From: DASWJZ01 sp963739005
Lineage (GTDB): Bacteria; Pseudomonadota; Alphaproteobacteria; Rhizobiales; Afifellaceae
Assembly (NCBI GenBank): GCA_963739005.1
Contig: CAVTYQ010000002.1
Span: 868,001 to 932,000 of the forward strand
Reading direction: 5' to 3'
DNA: 64,000 nt
A program made the translations under genes and the position numbers. Below, one piece after another: positions 8,849 through 16,693 of the stretch. The notes beneath the pieces were generated by a model. That model had not been told where the DNA came from. It did no database searches and was given only the letters and a program-made list of their open reading frames with translations. How positions within the stretch are numbered: position 1 is the first letter of the stretch; every line of letters begins with the position of its first letter.

Positions 8849-10501
8849 ATGAGCGCCTTCATCGTCACGAACATGGCGCCGCTCATGTTCGCCTCGCTCG
8901 TTGTCTTCCTCCTGCTTGGATATCCGGTCGCCTTCTCGCTCGCCTTCAACGGGCTTGCATGGGGCATCGTCGGCATCGAGTTCGGCCTCTTCCAGCCGAC
9001 GTTCTTCCAGGCTTTGCCGGATCGCATCTACGGCGTCATGAGCAACGAGACGCTGCTCGCGATCCCCTTCTTCACGTTCATGGGGCTGATCCTCGAGCGC
9101 TCCGGCATGGCGGAAGAGCTGCTCGACACGATCGGGCAGCTCTTCGGTCCCGTGCGCGGCGGCCTTGCCTTGGCTGTCGTAGTGGTCGGCGCCCTTCTCG
9201 CTGCGACGACCGGCGTCGTCGCCGCCTCGGTCATCGCGATGGGGCTGATCTCGCTGCCAATCATGCTGCGCTACGGCTACGATCGGCGGCTCGCGACCGG
9301 CGTCATCGCCGCCTCCGGCACGCTTGCCCAGATCATCCCGCCGAGCCTTGTCCTGATCGTCATGGCCGATCAGCTCGGCCGCTCCGTCGGCGACATGTAC
9401 CAGGGGGCGATCGTCCCCGGCCTGGTGCTCTCGGGTCTCTACCTCGGCTACGTCATATTGACGACGTTGCTCTTCCCGGAAGCCGCGCCCGCGTTGCCGA
9501 AGGAGTTCCGCACCTTGAGCGGGGTCCAGCTGGCCGTGCGCGTCGTCGTGGCGCTGATTCCGCCGCTGGTGCTGATCTTCCTGGTGCTCGGCACGATCTT
9601 CATCGGGCTCGCCACGCCGACCGAGGGCGGCGCCATGGGCGCCGTCGGCGCCGTTGTGCTCGCCGCGGCCAAACGGCGTCTCACCTTGAGTGTCGTCCGC
9701 CAGGCGCTCGATGCGACTACCAAGCTCTCGTCCTTCGTGCTTTTCATCCTGATCGGCTCGCGCGTCTTCAGCCTCACCTTCTTCGGCGTCGACGGCCATC
9801 TCTGGGTCGAGAACCTCTTGACTGGGTTGCCCGGCGGTCAGGTCGGCTTCCTGATCGTCGTCAATCTCCTTGTCTTCTTCCTCGCCTTCTTCCTCGACTT
9901 CTTCGAGCTCGCCTTCATCGTGGTGCCGCTCCTCGGCCCAGCCGCCGATCACCTCGGCATCGACCTGATCTGGTTCGGCGTGCTCCTCGGCATCAACATG
10001 CAGACCGCCTTCATGCATCCGCCGTTCGGGTTCTCGCTCTTCTATCTGCGCTCGGTCGCCGCGCGCGAACCCTACATCGACCGCGTCACCGGCAAGATGA
10101 CGGCGCCGATCACCACCGGTCAGATCTACTGGGGAGCGGTGCCCTTCGTCCTCATCCAGGTGATCATGATCGGGCTCACCATCGGCTTCCCCGGCATGGT
10201 CACCCGTTACAAGACGGGCGAGATCCACCTCTCGCCGTCGCAGATCGAGATGGAAGCGCCGAGTTCCGGCTCGGGGGCAGCACCCAATTTCGGCGCCGAC
10301 AACAACGGCGCGGGCGGCAGCCCGAACTTCGGCACCGGCGCGCCCGCCGCGCCCAACTTCGGTGCACCCAGCGCCCCGGACACGAGCGCGCCCGCCGCGC
10401 CCAACTTTGGTGCTCCTGACGCCCCGGATACCACCGCCCCTGCCGCGCCCAATTTCGGCGCGCCGGCGGCGCCCAATTTCGCCCCGCCATCAAGCAACTA
10501 G
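8849..10501 (+). CDS. TRAP transporter large permease (DctM-like) with repeat tail
   Basis: 550 residues. Residues 1-465 form the 11-13 helix DctM membrane subunit that moves substrate with Na+ or H+; GLILERSGMAEELLDTIG, TGVVAASVIAMG and PPSLVLIVMADQLG are typical. From about residue 470 a hydrophilic low-complexity tail of 80 residues follows, with PNFG repeated at regular intervals, separated by A/P/D/T-rich spacers. Normal large permeases of this subgroup end soon after the last helix. The tail is in frame with no stop, and its codons vary between copies, so it looks coding rather than artefact. Operon with the small permease. Confidence 0.9.
   Translation: MSAFIVTNMAPLMFASLVVFLLLGYPVAFSLAFNGLAWGIVGIEFGLFQPTFFQALPDRIYGVMSNETLLAIPFFTFMGLILERSGMAEELLDTIGQLFGPVRGGLALAVVVVGALLAATTGVVAASVIAMGLISLPIMLRYGYDRRLATGVIAASGTLAQIIPPSLVLIVMADQLGRSVGDMYQGAIVPGLVLSGLYLGYVILTTLLFPEAAPALPKEFRTLSGVQLAVRVVVALIPPLVLIFLVLGTIFIGLATPTEGGAMGAVGAVVLAAAKRRLTLSVVRQALDATTKLSSFVLFILIGSRVFSLTFFGVDGHLWVENLLTGLPGGQVGFLIVVNLLVFFLAFFLDFFELAFIVVPLLGPAADHLGIDLIWFGVLLGINMQTAFMHPPFGFSLFYLRSVAAREPYIDRVTGKMTAPITTGQIYWGAVPFVLIQVIMIGLTIGFPGMVTRYKTGEIHLSPSQIEMEAPSSGSGAAPNFGADNNGAGGSPNFGTGAPAAPNFGAPSAPDTSAPAAPNFGAPDAPDTTAPAAPNFGAPAAPNFAPPSSN
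10260..10498 (+). repeat. PNFGAP-type coding repeats in the TRAP permease tail
   Basis: Six PNF units (five as PNFG) in about 75 residues; the best-preserved unit is roughly APAAPNFGAPxAPDT, seen twice in tandem (around 10345-10435) with shorter copies on either side. At DNA level the units differ at third positions (aacttcggt, aactttggt, aatttcggc), meaning protein-level conservation or older duplication. Confidence 0.8.
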
Positions 10502-10524
10502 GCTATCGGCGGCGCGCAACGAAA

Positions 10525-10556
10525 AAGAGGCCCCGGAGTCGCCTCCGGGGCCTCTT
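10525..10556. terminator. Bidirectional intrinsic terminator between TRAP permease and binding-protein genes
   Basis: Perfect 14-base-pair stem AAGAGGCCCCGGAG / CTCCGGGGCCTCTT with a TCGC tetraloop. On the minus strand the stem runs into CTTTTTC, so it best serves the binding-protein gene, but placed between convergent genes it can stop both. Confidence 0.9.
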
Positions 10557-10581
10557 GTGACGGCGGGGGGCCGCTAGTGCG

Positions 10582-11691
10582 TCAGAGCTTGCCGGCGCGC
10601 TGCTGCGCATACATGAAATTGTCGTAGGTGCCGTCGGCGATCTGGAACCAGAGATTCTCCTCGTTGCGGAACGCCTTCAGCGAATCGATCATCGTCTTGA
10701 AGTCGGCATTCTTGGCGCTGATCTCCGCGTAGGTCTGCTCGGCGGCGTCGAAACAGGCCGAGAGGATCTCGGTCGAGAACGCGCGAAGCTGGGCGCCGCC
10801 GGAAACGAGACGCCGCAGCGCCGCGGGGTTGAGCGCGTCGTATTGCGCCTGCATGTCGCCGTTCACCGCCGCGCACGCCGTCTTGACGACGTTCTGGTAG
10901 AGCGGCGGCAACGCGTTCCACTGGTCGAGGTTGACGAAGGTGTGGAGCGTCGTGCCGGCCTCCCACCAGCCCGGATAGTAGTAGAACTTAGCGACCTTGT
11001 AGAAACCGAGCTTCTCGTCGTCATAAGGGCCGACCCACTCGGCCGCGTCGACCGTGCCCTTCTCCAGCGCCGGATAGATATCGCCGCCGGGAATGTTAGC
11101 GGGGACGACGCCGAGCTTGGAAAGAACCGCGCCGCCGAACCCACCGACTCGGAATTTGACGCCCTTGAGATCGTCGACGGTGTTGATCTCCTTGCGCCAC
11201 CAGCCGCCCATCTGGCACCCGGTGTTGCCGGCGGGGAAGCCGATCATGTTGAACTTCGCATAGAACTTGTTCAGGAGGTCGAGCGCGCCGCCATAGTACC
11301 ACCAGGCGTTCTCGCCGCGGCTCGACAGTCCGAACGGCACGGTCGATCCAAAGGCGAACGTCGGATCCTTGCCGAAATAGTAGTAGCTCGCCGTGTGGCC
11401 CATCTCGACGGTGTTGTTCTGCACCGCGTCGACGACGCCCGGTGTCGGCACAATCTCACCGCTGGCGAACGTCTGGATCTGGAACTTTCCGTCGGTCAGA
11501 TCCCCGATCATTTTGGCAAGGCGCTCGGCGCCGCCGTAGAGCGTGTCGAGCGATTTCGGGAAGCCCGACGTGAGACGCCACTTGAGCTCAGGCATCGACT
11601 GCGCGATCGCCGGCGCCGCAAGCGTTGTCGCGCCCGCGACAGCGCCGCCCGTGACGAGGCCGGCCTTCTTGATGAATGAGCGACGATCCAT
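10582..11691 (-). CDS. TRAP transporter substrate-binding protein (TakP/DctP-like)
   Basis: 369-residue periplasmic receptor. The start ATG at 11691 is preceded by AGGAGG at 8 bases and opens a twin-arginine-type signal (MDRRSFIKKAG, then a hydrophobic stretch to APAIAQ). Mature regions such as WRLTSGFPKSLDTLYGGA, GFPAGNTGCQMGGWWRKE, KFRVGGFGG and GTVDAAEWVGPYDDEKLGF resemble TakP of Rhodobacter, which binds 2-oxo monocarboxylates, so 2-oxo acids are the likely ligand. It is encoded opposite its two membrane partners, sharing only the terminator with them. Confidence 0.9.
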   Translation of the reverse strand: MDRRSFIKKAGLVTGGAVAGATTLAAPAIAQSMPELKWRLTSGFPKSLDTLYGGAERLAKMIGDLTDGKFQIQTFASGEIVPTPGVVDAVQNNTVEMGHTASYYYFGKDPTFAFGSTVPFGLSSRGENAWWYYGGALDLLNKFYAKFNMIGFPAGNTGCQMGGWWRKEINTVDDLKGVKFRVGGFGGAVLSKLGVVPANIPGGDIYPALEKGTVDAAEWVGPYDDEKLGFYKVAKFYYYPGWWEAGTTLHTFVNLDQWNALPPLYQNVVKTACAAVNGDMQAQYDALNPAALRRLVSGGAQLRAFSTEILSACFDAAEQTYAEISAKNADFKTMIDSLKAFRNEENLWFQIADGTYDNFMYAQQRAGKL

Positions 11692-11853
11692 CTCAGTTTC
11701 CTCCTTGGGGTGTTGCTTGGAGACGACCGTGACACGCGATCCGGGGAATTGTCTAGCCCGGCCGGGTGCTTGGCTGAGAGACAAACGCGGCCGATTCGCG
11801 CTAGAATAGGAAATGCCTAAATATCCGGCAGATCGGAGACGAGACCACGCTCG

Positions 11854-12615
11854 ATGACCCCGCTCATTCTTCTCCCCACCGACATCCGTGCGATCGACGG
11901 CTACACTTGGCACGGGGCGGTCGACACTTACTTGAAGGCGGTCGCGCTCGTGGGGGCGGCTCCGCTGCTGCTGCCGAGCCTCGGCGAAGCGCTCGACCTG
12001 CCTGCAATCTTGTCACGCGTCGACGGCGTGCTCCTCACCGGCGCCCGCTCCAATGTTCATCCCACGCGCTACGGCGAGACGCCGTCGGAACGCTACGAGC
12101 CCTACGACCCCGACCGCGATTCGACGACGCTTGAGCTCATTCCGCTCGCGCTTGCCCAAGGCGTGCCGCTCCTCGCCATCTGCCGCGGCTTCCAGGAGCT
12201 GAACGTGGCGCTTGGCGGCACGCTCGTCACGGAGGCGCAGGAGCGGCCGGGGAGCCTCGACCATCGCGCGCCGATCGGGCTTCCAAACGACGAGCGCTTC
12301 AAGCTCGCCCACGAGATCGACTTCGAGACCGACAGCCGCTTGGCGGCGCTCCTTGGCGCGCGCTGCATCAAGGTGAACTCCGTCCACCGGCAGGCGATCG
12401 GCAAGCTCAGCCCGAAGCTCGCCGTCGAGGCGCACGCGCCCGACGGAACCGTCGAGGCGGTCCGCGTGAAGGACGCGCGCGCCTTCGCCTTCGGCGTCCA
12501 ATGGCATCCCGAATATTGGGCCGCGACCGATCCGGCGTCGGGCGCGATCTTCCGCGCCTTCGCTGATGCCGCACGCCAACGTGCAATGCGCAATTTGCCG
12601 CTCGCGGCGGAATAA
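11854..12615 (+). CDS. Class I glutamine amidotransferase, PuuD-like gamma-glutamyl amide hydrolase
   Basis: 253 residues of the peptidase C26 / gamma-glutamyl-GABA hydrolase family. The nucleophile elbow is LLAICRGFQE (Cys110) and the His/Glu pair is in FGVQWHPEYW (His218, Glu220); LTGARSNVHPTRYGE is the oxyanion-side motif of PuuD-type enzymes. Family members hydrolyse gamma-glutamyl amides. It ends two bases before nthA, so it is surely co-transcribed and probably co-translated with the nitrile hydratase. Role there is not established; it might hydrolyse an amide product or be part of a gamma-glutamylation route. Confidence 0.88.
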   Translation: MTPLILLPTDIRAIDGYTWHGAVDTYLKAVALVGAAPLLLPSLGEALDLPAILSRVDGVLLTGARSNVHPTRYGETPSERYEPYDPDRDSTTLELIPLALAQGVPLLAICRGFQELNVALGGTLVTEAQERPGSLDHRAPIGLPNDERFKLAHEIDFETDSRLAALLGARCIKVNSVHRQAIGKLSPKLAVEAHAPDGTVEAVRVKDARAFAFGVQWHPEYWAATDPASGAIFRAFADAARQRAMRNLPLAAE

Positions 12616-12617
12616 AG

Positions 12618-13250
12618 ATGCCGATCCAGCAGCACGACCACGATCACGAGCATGAGGGCTCGCATCTCGACGAGATGGAGCTGCGCGTTCGCGCGCTCGA
12701 AACGCTGCTCGTCGAGAAGGGCTATGTCGATCCCGCCGCGCTCGACGTCTTCATCGACACCTACGAGACGAAGATCGGGCCTCGCAACGGCGCCAAGGTC
12801 GTCGCCAAGGCGTGGAGCGATCCGGCTTTCCGTCGCCGGCTTTTCGACGAAGCGACGGCTGCGATCGCCGAGCTCGGCTTCGCCGGCCGCCAGGGCGAGC
12901 ACATGGTGGCGCTGGAGAACACGCCCGAGACGCACAACCTCGTCGTCTGCACGCTCTGCTCCTGTTACCCGGTCGCCGTGCTCGGCCTTCCGCCGGTCTG
13001 GTACAAGTCGGCACCCTATCGCTCGCGCGCGATCATCGATCCGAGGAGCGTGCTCGTGGAGTTCGGGGTCACGCTTCCCGACGCGACGAACATCCGCGTG
13101 TGGGATTCCACGGCGGAAATCCGCTACCTCGTCGTACCGATGCGACCGAAGGGAGCCGAGGGCTGGAGCGAGGAGAAGCTCGCGGACCTCGTCACCCGCG
13201 ATTCGATGATCGGCACCGGCCTGCCGAAGCGGCCGGAAGACCTGCAATGA
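12618..13250 (+). CDS. nthA: Nitrile hydratase subunit alpha, cobalt type
   Basis: 210 residues. Nitrile hydratase hydrates nitriles to amides at a low-spin metal bound by oxidised cysteines. The metal loop is CTLCSC at residues 111-116; Thr in the second position is the signature of cobalt enzymes (iron enzymes have Ser). GLPPVWYKSAPYRSR after the loop is conserved. The N-terminus is unusually rich in histidine and aspartate (HDHDHEHEGSH, residues 6-16), a possible metal-capture tail. Coupled to the upstream amidotransferase; the beta subunit is not next but after a MAPEG gene. Confidence 0.96.
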   Translation: MPIQQHDHDHEHEGSHLDEMELRVRALETLLVEKGYVDPAALDVFIDTYETKIGPRNGAKVVAKAWSDPAFRRRLFDEATAAIAELGFAGRQGEHMVALENTPETHNLVVCTLCSCYPVAVLGLPPVWYKSAPYRSRAIIDPRSVLVEFGVTLPDATNIRVWDSTAEIRYLVVPMRPKGAEGWSEEKLADLVTRDSMIGTGLPKRPEDLQ

Positions 13251-13311
13251 CCCTGCCGCGCTGGGCGCCGTCCGGTTCGGCGCTAGCCGACATGCAAGCA
13301 CGGACGCTCCG

Positions 13312-13710
13312 GTGACCATTGCCGAGTGGATGATATTCGCAGCCGTTCTGCTCTATCTCCTCACCATCGCCCCGGCGAAGGTGCTGGGCGATCATACCTT
13401 CGACAACGCCAACCCGCGCGACCCCGCGTTCTATAAGGCCGGCATCCGCGCCCGTGCGCTCGGCGCGCACATGAACGGGATCGAGGTCTTCCCGTTCTTC
13501 GCGGCGGCAGTCCTGCTGGCGGAATTTCGCGGCGGCCCGCAGCACTGGATCGATCTTCTGGCGGTCGCGTTTCTTGTCGTCCGCGTCGCCTACGTCGCCG
13601 CCTATGTGAGCGATCTGCCGACGGTGCGCTCGATACTTTGGAACCTCGGCTTCGCCGTGAACGTGGCGATCTTCTTCATGCCGTGGTGGGCGCCGGCGCA
13701 CGGAGGTTGA
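13312..13710 (+). CDS. MAPEG family membrane protein
   Basis: 132 residues, GTG start, four predicted helices (about 5-22, 52-74, 82-100, 106-124). The GIRARALGAHMNGIEVFPFFAAAVLLAE-like segment between residues 43 and 70 is the hallmark of the MAPEG superfamily (membrane-associated eicosanoid/glutathione metabolism), including the Asn-Glu pair after the arginines. Many bacterial members are uncharacterised; some are glutathione transferases. It lies 61 bases after nthA and 46 before nthB, in the same direction, so it is inside the nitrile hydratase operon. Confidence 0.85.
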   Translation: MTIAEWMIFAAVLLYLLTIAPAKVLGDHTFDNANPRDPAFYKAGIRARALGAHMNGIEVFPFFAAAVLLAEFRGGPQHWIDLLAVAFLVVRVAYVAAYVSDLPTVRSILWNLGFAVNVAIFFMPWWAPAHGG

Positions 13711-13756
13711 TCCAATTGGCACGCATGTGGGCCATAGTCCGAGATAAGGTGCGCAC

Positions 13757-14416
13757 ATGAACGGGCCACACGATCTCGGCGGGGCGCAAGGTTTCGGTCC
13801 GGTCGCGCCGGAGCCGAACGAGCCTGTCTTCCATGCCGAATGGGAACGGCGCGCGCTTGCAATCTCGCTCGCGATGGGAAGCGCAGGCGTTTGGAACATC
13901 GACATGGTGCGTCATGCGCGCGAGCGCATTCCGCCGGCCGAATATCTCGCCGCGAGCTATTACGAGAAATGGCTGAAGGGCCTCGAGCGGCTTCTGGCCG
14001 AGCATGGCCTTGCGACGCAGGCCGAGATCGAAACTGGGCGGAGCCTCGCGCCGCCGGCCACTCTTCCGCGCACGGTCAAGGCCGCCGACGTTGCCGCCGC
14101 TCTTGCCAAGGGCTCGCCCTACGAGCGCGAAGCCACCGCGGCGGCGGCCTTCGCCGTCGGCGACGCGGTGCGTGCGCGCGTCATCAATCCGAGAGGCCAC
14201 ACGCGCACCCCGCGCTACGTGCGCGGCCGCCAAGGCCGGATCGCGGCTATTCGCGGCGTTCATGTCTTCCCGGATTCGAATTCCACCGGCCGCGGCGAAG
14301 CCCCCCACTGGCTCTACTCCGTTGCCTTCGACGCCCGCGAGCTTTGGGGACCGGACGCGCGCAAGGGCGACGACGTCCGCGTCGATCTCTGGGAGCCCTA
14401 CCTTGAGCCGGCCTGA
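13757..14416 (+). CDS. nthB: Nitrile hydratase subunit beta
   Basis: 219 residues starting MNGPHDLGGAQGFGPV, the conserved beta N-terminus. FHAEWERRALA supplies the conserved arginines that touch the alpha metal loop; the C-terminal SH3-like barrel has FAVGDAVRAR, GHTRTPRYVRGRQG and LYSVAFDARELWG. All key parts present, length normal. The gene overlaps the accessory gene by 14 bases. Confidence 0.96.
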   Translation: MNGPHDLGGAQGFGPVAPEPNEPVFHAEWERRALAISLAMGSAGVWNIDMVRHARERIPPAEYLAASYYEKWLKGLERLLAEHGLATQAEIETGRSLAPPATLPRTVKAADVAAALAKGSPYEREATAAAAFAVGDAVRARVINPRGHTRTPRYVRGRQGRIAAIRGVHVFPDSNSTGRGEAPHWLYSVAFDARELWGPDARKGDDVRVDLWEPYLEPA

Positions 14417-14771
14417 GGCTGGCCGCGTCGCGGCCGAAAGCGTCGCCTCGATCCCGCGCGACGCCGATGGCCCGGTCTTCCCGACGCCTTGGGCGGCGCG
14501 CGCCTTCGCGCTTGCCGTTGCGCTCAACGAACGCGGCGTCTTTTCCTGGTCCGAGTGGTCGGAGACGCTCGGGGCCAAGGTCGCCGCTGAGACGCGCGCG
14601 GACCCCGCCGACGCAGAAGCCTATTGGCGTGCGTGGCTCGCCGCTTTGGAAGCGATCCTCGGACAGAAAGACGTCGGCGCTCGCGCCGATCTCCTCGACC
14701 TGAAAAAGGCGTGGCGCGAAGCGGCGGAGCGCACGCCGCACGGAAAGCCGATCGAGCTCTCCCCTCGCTAG
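14403..14771 (+). CDS. Nitrile hydratase accessory protein (activator/cobalt chaperone)
   Basis: 122 residues, homologous to the small nitrile hydratase accessory proteins (P14K/NhlE type) that help cobalt insertion and are themselves similar to the beta N-terminus. PVFPTPWAARAFALAVALNERGVFSWSEWSE and YWRAWLAALE are the family core. The only plausible start in frame is TTG at 14403, inside the end of nthB; no ATG or GTG occurs before the conserved core. The stop overlaps that of the convergent NicO transporter by three to four bases. Confidence 0.88.
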   Translation: MSRPEAGRVAAESVASIPRDADGPVFPTPWAARAFALAVALNERGVFSWSEWSETLGAKVAAETRADPADAEAYWRAWLAALEAILGQKDVGARADLLDLKKAWREAAERTPHGKPIELSPR

Positions 14772-16669
14772 GCGAGAACCGCCCCGGCGAAGAGCACGGC
14801 GCCGAGGAGCGTGATCGCCACCGCAGCGATCAGCTCGAAACCCAGCATCGCCTGGCTGGTGCGCCGGTCATCGACGCGTGCGAGGCGCCGCGCGAGACCC
14901 TTGGCGCCGACGGCGAGCGCAGCAAGCGCGGCGACCGTCACCGCCGTCCCAAGCGCCATGACGAAGGTCGAGGCGACGCCGGCCCAGAAGATCCCCTGCG
15001 ACAACGCGAAGACGAGGACAACGAGCGCGCCGGAGCACGGCCGGATGCCGACGGAGACGATGGCGGCGAGCGCGCCGGCGAGCCCCGGCTTCCTGAGTAC
15101 CGTTTCGGCCGGCACGTGGCTGTGGCCGCACGCCGCGACCTGGTCCGCCTTCAACGCAGCATGTTCGTGGCGATGCTCGCCATGGCCGTGTTCATCGTGC
15201 GCCTCATGATGATGGTGGTGATCGTCGTCGTGAGAATCCTGACCGTGGTGGTGGTGGTGATGATGATGCGCGTGCGGATCACCCCCGCGGATGACCGCCC
15301 ACGCGGCGTGACCCTTGCGCGCCACGAGATAGAGGCCGAGCAGCGCAATGAGCGCGAAGCTCCCCGCCTCGAAGGTCTTTGCGGTCGCGGTGATCGCCAT
15401 CGAGGTCATGTTGAGGATGACTGCCATCAGCCCGATGATGCAGACGGCGACGACGGCCTGCGCCATTGCGGCAATGAAGGCGATGACGACGCCGCGCCTG
15501 ATCCGCGCCTCGTTGGCGACGAGATAGGACGAGATCACCACCTTGCCGTGACCCGGGCCCGCCGCGTGCACGATGCCGTAGAGGAAGGACACGCTGCCGA
15601 GCCAGAAGAAGCCGCCGCCCGACTTCAACCCCTTGAGCCCGGCGGTCAGATCGCGGTTGAACGTGGTCTGAAGCGCCACGAGCTCCGCCATCCATATCCG
15701 GAAGAGGCTCGGACGCGGGGGCGGCCGGGGCGCCGCGGCTGAAACCGGAGAAGCCGCGGCCGGGGTGGGCGCCGCAGCGGGCGCGGGCGTGCTCGTCGCC
15801 ACAGCCGGAGCCGCCGCCGCGCCGGCGTTCTCGGCACCGCCGGATTTCGACAGAACCGTCGCGTCCGCCGGCAATGCCGTCAGGTCGCCCGCCGCACCTG
15901 CGCCGGCCATCTGCGAGACGGCTGCGCCGGCACTCGCGGGCGCGGGCGCCGCGCCGCCACAATTCGCATCGGCGCTGTTCTCGATGCCGGCGGTCAGCGA
16001 CTGCATGCCCGGCGGCAGGGCACGCACGTCCGCGCCGACCGTCGCAAGCTGCGCCGCCGCGGCGGCGTCGGGCTCGTGTCCGGGATGGACGGCGAGCGTG
16101 CAGCCGGCGGGCGCGTTAACGAGGCGCACGGCCTCGGCATTCGGCAGCGAGAAAGCGACGTAATATTCCGGGTCGTAGACCTCGAGGTGCACCGTGCCCT
16201 GCGTCTTCAGCGGCATGGCAAGCGGCAGCGTGAAGTGCAGGAGCAGCCGGTCGCCGGCGAGCTCCAGATAATAATCGGTCGGCGCCGAGAAGCCCGCCTG
16301 ATAGTCGCCCACCGAGAGGAAGGTGAAGTAGTCGAAGTCCTTGAGCGACTCGACGTTCTCCTTGGCCAGCGGCTCGAGCTCCTCGCGCGAGAATTTCCCG
16401 TCGCCGTTCTTGTCGATACCCTGCAGCGCGTAGGCGGAGAATTCCTCGTCGAAGAGCCAATGATGCTTGATCGCGGCGATCCGCCCCTTGTCGTCGAAGA
16501 CCATCTCCGAGGCGGAATCGACCCAGACATGCGGATGCGCCAGCGCCGCGGCGGGAGCCAAGACGAGAAGTGCAACGAAGAAGACGATGTCGCGAAGGCG
16601 CAAGCCGGGCTCCCAGTCGCCGCGGATGCCCGATTCAATTCCTCGGGCGAGGACCGATTCGGCCCTCAT
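14768..16669 (-). CDS. DUF1007 / NicO-RcnA fusion, nickel/cobalt transporter
   Basis: 633 residues. A signal segment ends near ALAHPHVWV (residue 44), followed by a periplasmic DUF1007 domain (about 45-225), an alanine/proline-rich linker (about 225-310) and a NicO-type membrane domain (about 315-633) with GIVHAAGPGHGKVVISSY and GIRPCSGALVVLVFAL. A cytoplasmic or periplasmic loop around residues 460-515 has more than 25 histidines, including a run of eight. NicO/RcnA proteins move Ni2+ and Co2+, usually outward. It faces the cobalt nitrile hydratase operon. A TTG at 16603 is an alternative start closer to the signal peptide. Confidence 0.88.
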   Translation of the reverse strand: MRAESVLARGIESGIRGDWEPGLRLRDIVFFVALLVLAPAAALAHPHVWVDSASEMVFDDKGRIAAIKHHWLFDEEFSAYALQGIDKNGDGKFSREELEPLAKENVESLKDFDYFTFLSVGDYQAGFSAPTDYYLELAGDRLLLHFTLPLAMPLKTQGTVHLEVYDPEYYVAFSLPNAEAVRLVNAPAGCTLAVHPGHEPDAAAAAQLATVGADVRALPPGMQSLTAGIENSADANCGGAAPAPASAGAAVSQMAGAGAAGDLTALPADATVLSKSGGAENAGAAAAPAVATSTPAPAAAPTPAAASPVSAAAPRPPPRPSLFRIWMAELVALQTTFNRDLTAGLKGLKSGGGFFWLGSVSFLYGIVHAAGPGHGKVVISSYLVANEARIRRGVVIAFIAAMAQAVVAVCIIGLMAVILNMTSMAITATAKTFEAGSFALIALLGLYLVARKGHAAWAVIRGGDPHAHHHHHHHHGQDSHDDDHHHHHEAHDEHGHGEHRHEHAALKADQVAACGHSHVPAETVLRKPGLAGALAAIVSVGIRPCSGALVVLVFALSQGIFWAGVASTFVMALGTAVTVAALAALAVGAKGLARRLARVDDRRTSQAMLGFELIAAVAITLLGAVLFAGAVLA

Positions 16670-16693
16670 CGGGGCGATTTCATGGTCCGCCGG

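Noticed and set aside
15165..15280. CAT/CAC-rich tract suspected as a microsatellite
   Set aside because: It is in frame inside the NicO protein and mixes both His codons with Asp and Glu codons, so it is a coding metal-binding loop.
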